Source of the DNA: Cyclaneusma minus | Taxonomy: Eukaryota > Ascomycota > Leotiomycetes > Marthamycetales > Marthamycetaceae | Assembly: GCA_037179335.1 (NCBI GenBank) | Contig: JAKZHN010000036.1 | Location: forward strand, 1-64,000 | Length of the DNA stretch: 64,000 bases | Direction: 5' to 3' | Position numbers and translations under genes: made by a program | Notes under the pieces: model-generated | What the model was told of the DNA's origin: nothing | What the model saw: the letters and a program-made list of their open reading frames with translations, nothing else | Databases searched by the model: none | In this document: positions 20,333 through 31,786 of the stretch, piece by piece | Layout of the letters: every line of letters begins with the position of its first letter | Position numbering within the stretch: position 1 is the first letter of the stretch

Positions 20333-21553
20333 TTACGAAGAAGCGTTCAAAACGCCCATCTTCTCCATGAACTCAGCCAACCAGCCCACAACGTCGTAGA
20401 GCGTGGTGCCAGAAGGCATAGCATCGAGCTCCTCGGTGGTGGAAGAAGAACCGCTGGTGGTGGTGGTGGTGGTGCTGCTGCCAGTGCTGCTGCCAGTGCT
20501 GCTGCCAGAGGCTGGGGTGGCGCTAGCACCAGTGGAGCTGGCAACGTACGACGAAGCGGCCACGATCTGGGTTTGCAGAGTCTTAGGCGAGAGGTAGCTG
20601 GTAGAGGCGGCAGAAGAGACAGCGGCAGGAGTGGCGACGGCGGAGTTGGGGGCAGCTGGGGTAGCAACGGCAGACGTGGGCTTGACCTTTGTGAGGAAAC
20701 CGCTGCTGGAGCACTTCTTCTTGGACTTGGTGGGGGAGGCGAGAGTGCCGTTGCCGTAGGGGGCGGGAGCTCCGGAGACGCTAGGGACAGGGGCTACGGA
20801 GATGCTGGGGGCTGCAGAGGAGATGGCAACGGGCGCGACGTAAGAGGAGACTGCTACAGATGAAGGAGTGGCAGAGGAGACGGCGACGGCAGAGGACGAA
20901 GCGACAGCGGATGTGGCTGCGGCAGCGGAGGAAGAAGCCACGGAAGATGAGCCAGACGACGAGGAGGAGGAGGATCCGACAGTGAAGTCAACGCAGGACT
21001 CGTAGGTCTGGTCGATGGACTCGGCGTTCCAGTAGTGCTGGATGACACAGCCACCGGCGGTAGAGCAGGCGTCAGGCAGGTCAGATGGAATAGTAATGCT
21101 GAAGCTGGTCTCGTTGGCAGGAATGGTGACCGAGGTGCTAGCGTAGACATCCCAGGAGATCAATGGCTCGCCAATGATCTGGTTGGTCGCAGTGTTGACG
21201 ATGGAAACGTTTGCAACACCGGTGTGCGGCGCGCGGATGTCGAAAGTCATGTCCACGACCTGGCCGGCCGTGTAAGACTGAACTTTGTCCGTGTTGTCGG
21301 CGTACTTGAAGCCTTTGCAGAGCCAGACCTCACACTCGTCGGCATTGTAGTCGGTCTGGGTGGCGGCAACCTGGAGCTCGCCTTGGATGTTGCCGTAGTT
21401 GTCAGACTCCTGGTTGTCGTATACTTGGGTTCCACAAGCGGACTCCATTGCAGCACCGGGCATTCTAGGAGTCGGGGAGGTGAGGAAGCCGTGGGCTGAG
21501 ACGGTGCTGACGAAGCCAGCAGAGGCGAGGAGGATGGAAGTTGTATACTGCAT
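20333..21553 (-). CDS. Secreted LPMO-like (chitin-binding type-4) copper protein
   Basis: Single-exon, 406 aa. Residues 1-20 form a signal peptide, and cleavage after Ala20 leaves His21 as the mature N-terminus (HGFLTSPTPR), the signature first ligand of the copper histidine brace in lytic polysaccharide monooxygenases. A second likely ligand is His110 in RAPHTG. The catalytic-type domain, with several cysteines, ends at about residue 190 (SCVDFTV). A very long Ser/Ala/Thr-rich, probably O-glycosylated tail follows, ending in a short conserved-looking helix (TTLYDVVGWLAEFMEKMG). No CBM1 or clear GPI signal is seen. It would act outside the cell on chitin or plant or fungal wall polysaccharide; the substrate is inferred from family only. 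I chose the ATG at 21553 because it starts the signal peptide directly, although the frame is open upstream to 21871. Confidence 0.85.
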   Translation of the reverse strand: MQYTTSILLASAGFVSTVSAHGFLTSPTPRMPGAAMESACGTQVYDNQESDNYGNIQGELQVAATQTDYNADECEVWLCKGFKYADNTDKVQSYTAGQVVDMTFDIRAPHTGVANVSIVNTATNQIIGEPLISWDVYASTSVTIPANETSFSITIPSDLPDACSTAGGCVIQHYWNAESIDQTYESCVDFTVGSSSSSSSGSSSVASSSAAAATSAVASSSAVAVSSATPSSVAVSSYVAPVAISSAAPSISVAPVPSVSGAPAPYGNGTLASPTKSKKKCSSSGFLTKVKPTSAVATPAAPNSAVATPAAVSSAASTSYLSPKTLQTQIVAASSYVASSTGASATPASGSSTGSSTGSSTTTTTTSGSSSTTEELDAMPSGTTLYDVVGWLAEFMEKMGVLNASS

Positions 21554-22853
21554 CTTGACTGATATGTTGTTTGCTACTCGGAACTTGAGAGGGAGCTTGA
21601 CCTGGTGCTTGGAGATGGAGTTCTTGAGAATTGCACAAAGAGTGGGATTGACCAGCAGTCGAACGAGTGTGATTGTGCGTAAAAAGGAAAGTAATTGCGG
21701 TACTAGACCAGCTAAAAGAATGAATTGCCTTGCAATTGAGAAATGATACGAAGATGCAGATGAGAAAGAAAAGGAAAGGTACGACACTGGGAGAGATGGG
21801 ATACTTATATTCTTAAATCCACCCTGCGTTTGCAGCAAGAATAGGAGATGGGACGAATTACTGACCTCCACAGCTTCGAGACGTTCGGGAATTTATTGAT
21901 ATTTCAGTTCGTCTGTTTCAACGCCAGATCCACAGATTCGGCATCTTGGCCAATGGATGCCGGCCAACATGGCATCCTTCGTCAGGTGTTTAGTGTTAGA
22001 CAGGCAGGGTCTGGCGCCAAACACGAGATTACGCTGACAAGATCATAGCCCAGCCGATCCGGATCGTGCCGTACAGTGTAGTCGAGATGGAAGGGGCCCA
22101 CCGTTAGGGAAATATCAAACATGGGAGCCATAGAGACTACTACAGCGAGATGGAGCACTGCAGCTCAGATATGAAGGGAGAGGTGGATCTGTGGCAGGGC
22201 AGGGCCTGAGACGATGAGGCTCGAGCCATATTGAAGGCCCAGGCGTATAGTTCCGAGAAAGCGGATTCGACAGGCTTAGCAGCTAATGGGAGAGGCCAGC
22301 GACCCGCCAGTTTCGAGCATCTTCAGGAGATGTCGTCAACTTGAAACCTGCACGGGGTGGACGAGTGGTGCGAGTCTGCGGCACAGACCATGATGAGACG
22401 AGATCGAGGGATGGCATTTCCTCTGGAGGCGCGGAAAACTGGTGGAAAATTGTGTGAGTTCGGTGAGAGGAAGAAAACTTCATGGACCTGGTGAGAAAGC
22501 ACGGTGAGATGAAAACAGGGCATCGTGTAATTTTCCCCGTTGGGACAATCTGGAGAGTGGAGGTTCAAACGAGCTTCAGGATTTCATGAAGGTTGGGAAG
22601 TTCCGGACAGCGTAAAAGTATATCCGCTCCGCTGAGACTTGGCCAGTGCCATCCTCAACATACCTACATGCACGACCCCCATACCCAAGGCTCCAGCTAT
22701 GTTCCAAGCTCCAACTGACCAGCTCCACTGCTTCCGTCGATCCAGTGCAGTCCACGTCAACTGCCCCAGTCCCGAGAAGCTGTGACCTATGTAACGCTGC
22801 CATAGCCTCACGGCGACAGACAGTCCTCTTCTCCATCTAAAATGTCTTGAAGA
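21554..22853. promoter_or_regulatory. 1.3-kb divergent intergenic region
   Basis: Holds the 5' regions of the LPMO-like gene (minus) and the 320-aa hypothetical gene (plus). No long coding frame with protein-like content is visible. The open sequence just upstream of the LPMO start is pyrimidine-rich on the minus strand, as is common in fungal promoters. I cannot mark a specific regulator site. Confidence 0.35.
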
Positions 22854-23816
22854 ATGCCGGCCCTCCAAATTTACCTCTCCCTAACCTTACCTCCAACCGT
22901 CTCCCGCGAAACCTGCGATCGTCTCGAAAACAATGGTTTCTCATCTGTCCACGCCGCATCTCACTTTCTCCTCTCGCCAGACCTCCCCGCTGCCTCTTTC
23001 TCGACCAAGTGGCGCCTCCTTATCCTCGATGCCTCCACTGAAGACAAGCAAGCTCACAGATTGGAAATCGACGGCGGTGCAAGATTGCTGTGCTCGGTTC
23101 CGAGGCCATGGCGGACCTGGCGACTGGAAGCTGTTCGAGAGGCAAGGAGAGACGGAGATGGACTCGGGTCTGCCGAGATGTCTGTGAGGATTGGAGATGT
23201 GGCGAGGGGTCTAGAGATGGACGATGTTCGCAGAGCAGCGATGCACTTTGCGGCGCCGATGCGCGCGTCTGTGTTTGCAGAGAACGGGAAGAAATTTTGC
23301 AGGGGAGTGTTCGAGTCCACGAGGAGACCTGTTGTGGTTTACAAGGACATATTCGCTCATCACCGGCAAGCTGGAAGCAATGGTGAGTCGAAGAAGCGGC
23401 AACGAATGAGTATAAGGGGGACGATAGGAGATCTGTTTGAGGGGTTGGAAAATGTGCCAAGTAGCATTGTGATGCGTGTCCTCGCGAGACGCATCGTGGA
23501 TCTTTGCTACACCTTGGGAGAGGCGCTGTGGACACTTGCAACCAAGATCCTGCGAGTATTGTTTTGGAAGCCAATCATGTTGGTGGGGCTCTGCCTGGTA
23601 TACGCTGAGGAAGTCCTCAAGGCTGTGATGCGCACTGCGAGCTTCCTTCTCGACTTGGGCGTTGAAGCTTTGGCCGTGGCATACCTGTTATTCCTCAAAG
23701 CGGATGCGTTGAGAGCGAGCATAAGGTTGAGATATATGGCGGAGAAGGTAAGGTCCTTTCGAGGCTACGAAGTACATCTGACAGACATGGGGTATGAGAA
23801 CGAAGGAGACTTTTAG
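22854..23816 (+). CDS. Hypothetical protein, 320 aa
   Basis: Unrecognised single-exon frame starting ATGCCGGCC at 22854. The N-terminal half is polar, with many arginines (about residues 70-130). The C-terminal third (about 205-295) is a run of hydrophobic helices, including KPIMLVGLCLVYAEEVLKAV and ALAVAYLLFLKADAL, that could be membrane-embedded or an amphipathic bundle. The tail is charged and acidic (YENEGDF). No enzyme motif is visible. It lies divergently from the LPMO-like gene. The length and the lack of stops support a real gene, although the N-terminal part could include unrecognised introns. Confidence 0.5.
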   Translation: MPALQIYLSLTLPPTVSRETCDRLENNGFSSVHAASHFLLSPDLPAASFSTKWRLLILDASTEDKQAHRLEIDGGARLLCSVPRPWRTWRLEAVREARRDGDGLGSAEMSVRIGDVARGLEMDDVRRAAMHFAAPMRASVFAENGKKFCRGVFESTRRPVVVYKDIFAHHRQAGSNGESKKRQRMSIRGTIGDLFEGLENVPSSIVMRVLARRIVDLCYTLGEALWTLATKILRVLFWKPIMLVGLCLVYAEEVLKAVMRTASFLLDLGVEALAVAYLLFLKADALRASIRLRYMAEKVRSFRGYEVHLTDMGYENEGDF

Positions 23817-25913
23817 GGAGAACCGTGCAGCGAAAATGTCTAGACGACTAGATACCCGTTACCTTTCTAGAATAGTGAGTACAGGAAACTTTGCGGGACC
23901 TCCACAGATTCATATCCAGATAGCTCCTAAGATCTGCTCTGGTTCAGCTTCTAGATTGGATACCTTACTCAACGACATGTTGTAGCCATCAACTGGATAT
24001 GTCTAGATCCAGAGTTTCGTCTGGCTTCAACCCAAGACTTGCAACACGGAACTCGTCCCTTCCCTTCATTGACCATTCCCAGTGCTTGGGAGCACCACAG
24101 AAGTTCCTCCGAGTTCACGATCACTTACGCCAAATACAGGATTCCGGACCTTCTGCAAGCATCTAGCATGGTCAACTTGTGAGAGCCCCAGGGTGATGAC
24201 CCAGCCAACGTCTCGGCGCTCAGCTCAGAGGTTCCGGTCAGCTCAGGTTTGATCAGATAAAAAACCATTAGATCTCGGGCTCTTTGGTTTCTGGGCATCA
24301 GGCGTTGCATACGAAGCATGCCACCCCTCACACAGCGTCAGATCCCCCAGTTCTCAAAAGCCAAAGCGGTAATGCAACGCGGCACCCGGCATGTCGGAAG
24401 CGGTTTTGAGAAGTCCGACAATCGACATCACTTTCTCATCGGATTTCATCATCATCCCCACAGAGCACCAGGACCGTGTACATGTAGGAATCCAGTGCGA
24501 TCATTACCACGATGCCTGGGTCTTCGCCTCGGCATCGCAGCTCTGGTTATGCGGGGTAGCAGATGATCGACTCGGACTTCAAATGTTCCACGCCCCCGAG
24601 CCCGCCAGAGAATCCGCCATGTTGCATTTACGACTGCATCTTGTCCATTCGCATTGAGCAACTCATACCTGTGCAACCGAGAACAACAGCTGGCCATCCT
24701 GCGAGCCGTCCCGGCCTGGGCGTTAGCACTCAACCTCGACCTCAACTCAGATGTGGACATCGAACGCACACTCTCTACAGCGCCTCGGGAGGTCAATCTC
24801 GTCTCGGTAGGTATGGCACAGGTGGGCTCCACAGTGCCGTCCGCTCGGGATACGATTCCCAACCCAGCACACTCTCCGGGCAGGACGGATAAAGCGTCAT
24901 GATCCCCAGCGATGCAATAGCCCCAAGGCAGTCCGATATGAGAAGGCGAATTTTCATCCAATGACGCAGGAAACTGAGTCAAATCACGGATGGAACGCAT
25001 CATCCCCTCATCTTTCCGAAGTCCGATGGCACGAGATTTGCTGCGCCTTATGCAGCTTGCCAGAGCTTTTCAGGCCAATCCTGATATCAGGTCGGCGATT
25101 TCTCGATATTCCAGCCGTGTTTGCATGCAGACGGCTGCAGTACCCATGCCATCTCTCCCAACTGGACTGGCAAGTAGCAGGTTGCACATTGTTATTTTGC
25201 CCTATTCTGGCTTAAAGCCCTGCAGCTTGACAGGTTTGAGTATATTTCTTATACTGTGGCACACAGACCTGGGCACAGGAGAGTTCCAGGCCCAATAGCT
25301 GTTTTGTTCATTGGCGGCGTGGCATCACATCGTTGTACAGCATCATTATTCCAGTGACCAGTCTTTAAATTTTGAAGACGCGGAAATCCCGTTCTGCGCC
25401 GTACATGCTAAATGCCCCTACTCTGCAGGCAGGCGGTATGCCTGCATGTAGGTGGAAATCTATAGCATGCTGCATTCCTATTGGTCTTGCGCGGATAGTT
25501 AGCGGGTAAAGCGAGTGGAACTGGCTTGCAATGATACCATCGGTTTCTACTTTCTATATGAGCCGCACAGCCCCCGAGATTCCGGACCCTCTTTTGGATC
25601 TTAGGAGTCGACGAGAGTCGAGTCGTTTCCACTTGGCACTCGTACCGATATCCTCTTGACTGCCTTCTCTCTGGAAGCGGTGGTTGGTTTTGCAGACTTT
25701 CGGGTGATATTACTTGTCCACAAGTCCCGTGTGAGAGATGTCATAGGGCTGTCGGAGGCGGACTTACAACACCTCTGTAAATAAATAGACGTCGTCCCCG
25801 CTGTCCCTTCACTCTCCCTCGCGGCCTCTACTATCAGTTTTGGCGCTCTCGAAAGCGTAAGTATAGGACACTCGAGCAACATCAACCTTTGCTAACAACC
25901 TGCTTAGATCATA
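23817..25913. other. 2.1 kb without a supported gene
   Basis: Several overlapping frames of 70-183 codons exist (longest 24452-25003 minus). None has a recognisable motif and they contradict one another. The GC content is ordinary, unlike the RIP block. The last about 300 bp form the promoter side of the DUF1254 gene. A decayed gene in 24.3-25.3 kb is possible but unproven. Confidence 0.35.
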
Positions 25914-27650
25914 ATGCTTCTCACTGTATCACTATTCGCGGCATTGGTTGTCTTGAGCCATCTATATCCTGGACTTGCGACGGCTTCAGCAGTACGTCGA
26001 GCCGGATACCTAGATGCCGCAAGGGTGTCCCCGGGAGGACTTATCTCGAGGCGAGGGAAGTCCTTCCCGGGGTACTTGGGTGCTGGAGATCCATATGTGG
26101 ACGATGTTGTCAACGCAACTGCTTTTGCGGCTGTGGTGAGTCTCAGCTGGCATGGAGCTATATCCGGGCACTGACTATCACAGTACGGATACCCCCTCCT
26201 TCCCTGGTTTCGGTTCCAATATCAAGTAGTTCACCCGCTCGGACCCAATGTTATTTACAGTCTCCAGAACGTGCAGACTGCCACTATTGACTATGGCGTT
26301 CGACCAAACGCCGATACCGTGTACTCGGAAATTCCAATTGACTTGTCACGATATGATGTGTCTATCACAATTCCAGAAGTAGACGATGGGAGATTTTACG
26401 TCTTTCCGTTCTATGACGTGTGAGTATGACAAAATTGAGATTATAGTCCTAGTGAACTAACACATTTTAGATGGGGCAACAACTTTGCCAACCTTGGTAG
26501 CCTGAACAACACGGAACCAGGGAAATACCTGGTGCGGAATGCTGTGGATCGCCATCAACGAGGCGTAGAGCTCGAGTCTGATCCAAGCTCAGAGTACAAA
26601 GGCTACATCAACTCGCCATCCCCGTGGCTAGGCTGCCTGGTTCGAGTTTTGTTGTTCAACCAATCCGACGTTGGAAATGTCCAAGCAATCAACAGGCAAA
26701 TCCTCGTCAAGGAGGTCATCAGAACGAGTACAGCTTTTCGTGATTGCCCTACCACCAAGGAACTCATTAACATCACTGCCCTGACAACACTAGCTGTCCC
26801 ACCCTTCCCCGGCTATATGCCCGCAAACGTGACAAACACACTACTTCACTTTCTTGCCCGTGTCGTCCCTTGGTCACCACCAGAGAATGCATCCTTAGCA
26901 AACTCAATCGCGCAAACCCTCGAAGTAGCGGGTATCAAAAACGGAGTTTACACACCCCCAACTTTCCTCAACTACACGTCGGTCAATACGGTTATCAATG
27001 AGACCTTGTCCTGGGCGCTCTCCGATCCCTCCAGCTACACCTACTACGCAAACGGCTGGAACATCAACACCCCATCCCTCTCCGGCGACTTCGGCTCGAA
27101 CTGGGCCGTCCGAACCTTCATCGCATGGCAAGGCTACCAAGAGCTCGACCTCTACGAAGCCATGTACCCCGAGTATACCGGCAGCAGCGGCTACGACCTC
27201 AGCGGACAATCCGCCCACATAATCTCGCAAATCCTCGCCAAAACCCTCGGCTCCCTAACAGTCGCCTCAAACAGCTCCTATCTCTTTACCTTCCCCAGCA
27301 AGCCGCCCGTCAAAGGCTTCTGGAGCTTAACAGCTTACGGAGCCAACCAGTCGCTGATTCCCAACGATCTGAATGTCTTCTCTTTGGGCGATAGGAGCAA
27401 CTTGACTTATGCAGATGGCGCGAGGGTTTATGGTGTCGGTGCGAAGGATACGGATGAGGAGAGCTTTCAGCTCTTGGTTCAGCCGGCGGATGTGAAGCCG
27501 CCGATGAATTGGACGGGGAATTGGCTGCCGGCACCGGCAGGGGGTGGCTCGATTAGTGTTAATTTGAGGTATTATGGCCCGACAGAGGAGATTTTGAATG
27601 GGTCGTGGGTGCAGCCGCTTGTTACGATGCAGGATGCTATTGTGGCTTGA
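25914..27650 (+). CDS. Secreted DUF1254/DUF1214 domain protein
   Basis: Three exons: 25914-26135, 26184-26419, 26471-27650. The introns are 48 and 51 nt with GTGAGT donors and CTGAC/CTAAC branch sites, giving about 545 aa. An N-terminal signal peptide (MLLTVSLFAALVVLSHLYPG) is followed by the DUF1254 region, with YGYPLLPWFRFQYQVVHP and the family-typical RPNADTVYSEIPIDLS. The C-terminal DUF1214 region has GFWSLTAYG, a YGPTEEILNGSW segment and many N-glycosylation sites. The family is widespread in bacteria and in secreted fungal proteins; its biochemical role is not established, so I assign none. The start at 25914 directly begins the signal peptide. Confidence 0.9.
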
Positions 27651-28182
27651 GAAAGTGAGTCTGTTGTTCTGCTTATGCTTGTTGCTTGGTGGTTGATGAG
27701 ATGGGATCTAGGAAGAGCGACATGTAGGGTTCGAAAATCAATCGTATGGGTAATGCACAGAAGTCGCACGTTTCGACTTTCAAAATTCAAGTCACCGAGC
27801 AACTCTAGGTGGTCAGGTTTCGTGGTCTATCCTTGAACCAACAAGAAATCCAATATCGAAACTTGTGTCACCTCTAGCTTACCGCACATAGAGAGCTATT
27901 ATTGTTGTAATGCAAAAGATATCGTACGTGAATGACGCCCTTAGTTTCATTGATGTCGAGTTAGTCTCCCCTATATTGTTTCCCCTTTTCACTTCCATAC
28001 TCAGAGAGTTGGTCGCATCTGCATTTCGGCTGAACACAAAAGGCTGAGAGAAAATAGCTGGCCCAGGCTCTGTCACAAACAACTGAGCAATGAGGATGTA
28101 TTCATGAAAATTGAAACTTTTCCTGACCTGTCAAACGCCCTTGATGCTATCGTGGCTCGTCTATCGAGCATCCTTCTAGACC
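27651..28182. other. Short intergenic between convergent genes
   Basis: About 530 bp between the 3' ends of the DUF1254 gene (plus) and MYG1 (minus). It should hold both 3' UTRs. Nothing else supported. Confidence 0.4.
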
Positions 28183-29256
28183 CTATTCCAAAGCCTTCAA
28201 TGCCATAGCCTTTGCGCCCTCGAAAGTCTTGTTTCCCCCAATGAAGCCAGCCGAATGCACAAAAACACAGCCACCGATGCCCGAAACGCCATCGAGCTGC
28301 TCGTCCCTGACTCCGCGCCACGCCTCGGGCAGCGGCTTCCTGCTCTGGAAGGAGTCCTTGGTTTCGGGCACACACTGAATCCTCCACTTCGAATCCGGAG
28401 CTGGCTTCTCTGGGTACAGCACATAAAGCACCTTCTCCCCATTACCCTCCTTCTCGAGCGTGTAAAGGTGGTCCTTCCACGGCACGCTCTGTCCCTCAAA
28501 GACCAAAATCCTTCCCTGCGGATCATGCTCGAGACGCTTGGCATATGCCTTGTGCACAATATCCCTCGCCGGTAGCCATGCCTTGGCGTAGTACTCCAAG
28601 TCCCTGTCAAACTCCTCTCCCATCTTCGCACTCGCCACTAGAAACTTGTCATCCTCCCACTTCTGCGCTTCAACCGGATCTTGCGGTCTCGGGTCATTCC
28701 AGTTCGGATTCAGACGTCCAACCATCGCACCTAGCGAGAAAGCGCCGTTCGAAAAGCGCTTTTCCAAGCCAGCTGCTGCGATTGCTTTGGGATCGTAGAC
28801 GGAAATGCCATTGTCGTGCGCATCGAGGGCTTCGATGAAATCCTCGTAGATCTTCTTGTGCAGCACGTCGACTTCTTCGGCGGTTTCGGGATAGCCGAGG
28901 TATTGGGCAATGATGGCTTTGCCAAAATGCATATACACGAGGCCGGCGGAGGAGAGCTTGGTGGGGCGCGAGGGGAAGGTGGTGTTGAACTCGCGCTGGT
29001 GGTGGTCGTATCGGTTCTTGGAGGCATCGTACACGCCACCCACATCGACGACGGTGTGGCAGGTGTCAAGAAGGGCCGGGTCGCGCGTGCGGATGAGGTC
29101 TGAAGATGCATAGGTGGGGAGGAGACGGAGCATGTGGACGGCGAGAGCTTCATCGGCGTGGAAGGGGCCGTTGTGGGTCCCGATTTTGATGTTGACGGGG
29201 TCCGTCTTGAGACGCTTTGCTGCTACTTCGGCCATTTTGAAGATGCTGCGACGCAT
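28183..29256 (-). CDS. MYG1: MYG1 family (UPF0160) nuclease-like protein
   Basis: Single-exon, 357 aa, the normal length for the family. MYG1 proteins are DHH-type metal-dependent phosphoesterases; the human protein is an RNA exonuclease of nucleus and mitochondria. Visible motifs are THNGPFHADEAL at about 26-37 (metal-binding start), DVGGVYD at about 71-77 and the DHH signature in YDHHQREF near residue 83. The C-terminus keeps the family's GGCVFVHSAGFIGG. The start at 29256 gives an N-terminus rich in Arg/Lys (MRRSIFKMAEVAAKRLK), which could serve mitochondrial import. An internal Met at 29235 is the alternative start. Confidence 0.93.
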   Translation of the reverse strand: MRRSIFKMAEVAAKRLKTDPVNIKIGTHNGPFHADEALAVHMLRLLPTYASSDLIRTRDPALLDTCHTVVDVGGVYDASKNRYDHHQREFNTTFPSRPTKLSSAGLVYMHFGKAIIAQYLGYPETAEEVDVLHKKIYEDFIEALDAHDNGISVYDPKAIAAAGLEKRFSNGAFSLGAMVGRLNPNWNDPRPQDPVEAQKWEDDKFLVASAKMGEEFDRDLEYYAKAWLPARDIVHKAYAKRLEHDPQGRILVFEGQSVPWKDHLYTLEKEGNGEKVLYVLYPEKPAPDSKWRIQCVPETKDSFQSRKPLPEAWRGVRDEQLDGVSGIGGCVFVHSAGFIGGNKTFEGAKAMALKALE

Positions 29257-30370
29257 GCAAAGATGGTTGAGGTTTGAGGGTGTTGGGTTGTGGTTGAAGG
29301 GGAAGATGGGATTTGGAGATGGGACTTGGGAAGAGGCTTCAATGCTGAAGATCTCGAGGGCGGGGATTGGCCAGCCTTGTGGAAGCTTGGACCATTTGCT
29401 CGCGGATGTAGAAAGTCCTGGGAATTGTTTTAACTTCCCTCTTCATATATATAAGTCCTACGTGTACGTATCATTATTATATCTTTTGATCGTTTACATC
29501 GTTTTCCTTTATATAAACTGTAACAGCTCTTTGGTCACGCTCTAATTATTTGTGTTTTCTGAATTACTTCCCGACAGTTCATAGGCTTGGGACTTCTTGA
29601 CAAAAACAGAGGACGGAGCATTGAGGAAGCTCAAGCTACTCTAGCCCAGGCCTGGTACCCGTAGCTTTCTTTAGCCTAAGGGGCATAATTATCTAAGGCT
29701 TTCGGGCCACATTTGGACAGAAGTCTAGGTATTTGTGATGCAGAGACGCGACCTGCAGTTAACACTGCTGCTCGTCACTTTTCACACCGTGTTGCTGGCT
29801 CCTCAGGGGCATTCCCGCAGAGTCACCCACACTCCGCTTCTTGCCAGCTGTCAGTGACCAGTCCTCCTCTTGGCGAGGATCAGGATCGCTCACCCAAGAC
29901 GGGCTTTCGGCTGCGCTGTTGCTTTGGTGCCTGCAGCACGCGACACCGACAGGCTACCACAGGAAAACTTATCACAACGTCACAGCCTCGTTCCTGGACA
30001 CAGAAGCCAGCCTGGCAGAAAAAAGATAGGCCGACCACAACTTCGTCCGCTCCCACGACAACATATCTCTGCGCCATCACCCACGTATATGGCGAGCTTC
30101 ACCGACGTCGTCCGCATTCACACCGCTCTGGCCACCGGGCGCAAGCGACAGACTCCGCCTGCACGTGCTGATATCTGATAAGCCACCCGCAGAAGTCAAT
30201 TTCCTGCTTTTGCACCACGCGAACCCCAGTTCACAGCCAACCTTTGCCACTCCGCTTCTACAAATTGGCCGCCCGTCCGCTCCCGCAGTTGAGGACACCT
30301 GCCAGCAATCCAGGAAGCCCAATACCCCATTGAAGCCTCGGGCGTGCTGTGAGGCTCGCTCGCTGCGCTG
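29257..30370. promoter_or_regulatory. Divergent intergenic region between MYG1 and ICE2
   Basis: About 1.1 kb. It carries the upstream regions of both genes. A 152-codon frame at 29713-30171 (plus) has a composition typical of a leader, not of a protein, and no motif. T-rich stretches at 29440-29530 may belong to the MYG1 side. Confidence 0.35.
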
Positions 30371-31786
30371 ATGTGGTTCTTCAGCTTCGTCTCCTCCGCC
30401 GTCTTCCTCCTCACCATCATCCTCTCCATCCCGATCGCCTTCGATGTCGGCGGACGCGACTGTGGCCTGGCCTTCTCCTTCGCCTTGTTCTGGTTCTACG
30501 CCTTCCATTCCGTACTGAGGCTAGCGACACCTGAAACTTCACGAGTACGATATGCCTTCATAAGGATGATCGGCGCCGCGCAATGGATCATAATACCTGG
30601 CTTGCTCATCTGGAGCATGAACAAGTTTGCTGTGGATGCGAACAATACTGGAGACTGGGTTAGGCGCACTTTTGATGCAACGAAGGCGGCTGCGGCCGAT
30701 GCTAGTGTGAAGGAATGGCTGTTTGGCAATCGGGGTATGATGGAGTCGTTGACGATAGGGAACTGGGAACTCCTTCTGAAGCACTCGTCGCCGGTATTCC
30801 AACTTGCTGAAGGCTTCTGCAGTCTGCTGGTGATCCAAGCAGCTGGTCAGATTACAAGGTGGTTGGTGAACAAGACAGACCGCAGTGATACATGGATGGT
30901 GAGTTGCTGGCAGTGCTTTGTATTTTGGATTAGAAGTCCAGACTAGACTCACTATTGAAGTCAGGATCGGACACGCAAGCTAACAGGTCCATAGATCAGC
31001 CTGCTAGTTCTTTCAGCCTCCATAATCTCCAGCTCTGTCTACTTCTTGTGGCGAGTCACTACCTTTCCCGCCATATCGAACGTCGATGCCACCCTCATCG
31101 GCATGACAGTCGCATGCGCCGTTATACTCTGCGCCTGGGGCATAGGCAGCGGCCGCGGTAACCCCGTTGAATCCTCTCTCCTGTTCGCCTACGTTGTACT
31201 CTGCATCTACCAGATCTTCACCGACTATCTCCCCTCCTCTCCTGAAGACGCCGCCGCCAACCCTCCAGCACAACCCGACTTCCCTCCTTTCCCGCCCATC
31301 ATCATGGCTTCCTACTCGACCCTCGTACACGCCCTCTCCGCCCTCCCCTCGGTCGTCGTCTCCGGATTCTCCTTCTTCTACGCTGCCTTCCAAACCATCA
31401 CACCCAGCGTAATAATCTCCCTCGCCTACCGCCTCTTCGTCTTCTACGCTGCCACACGTATCATCCCCGCCGTCCGCGAAGCCGGCGCACGCGCCTTGTC
31501 CCAAGAACCCTCTCTCGACGATACCGATGGCGCAGGCAAGGTCTTGGGACTGCTGAGCTGGTTTTCGCCAAGCATACTGGTAGCTGTGTACACGAGCCTA
31601 CTGATGCAGCATTTTGCAAACACGGGCGGCGAGGGCGAGTGGTGGGGACTGAAGGAGGCCCAGGCAGGTGGCAATATGTGGCGCTGGATCAACGTGACGG
31701 CGACCATGGGCTTGTATGCGCTGGAGTTGTATTTGGGCAAGGACGATGTGGATGGAAGTCTGACAGGCCATTGGAAGATGGAATGA
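30371..31786 (+). CDS. ICE2: ICE2 family ER membrane protein
   Basis: Two exons, 30371-30898 and 30995-31786, separated by a 96-nt intron (GTGAGT...CTAAC...TAG), giving 439 aa. The protein starts MWFFSFVSSAVFLLTIILSIP followed by AFDVGGRDCGLAFS, the hallmark of the ICE2 family. At least eight hydrophobic segments run along the length, with a variable proline-rich loop at about 255-275. In yeast, Ice2 sits in the ER membrane and supports cortical ER inheritance and lipid storage balance. The role here is inferred from that family. The 5' region is shared with MYG1. Confidence 0.9.

Noticed and set aside
24452..25003. 183-codon minus-strand frame as a gene
   Set aside because: No motif, arginine/serine-rich random-looking composition, and equally long conflicting frames on the other strand.
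29713..30171. 152-codon frame upstream of ICE2
   Set aside because: Low-information Thr/Ser/Arg/His composition without motif; more likely promoter and leader sequence.
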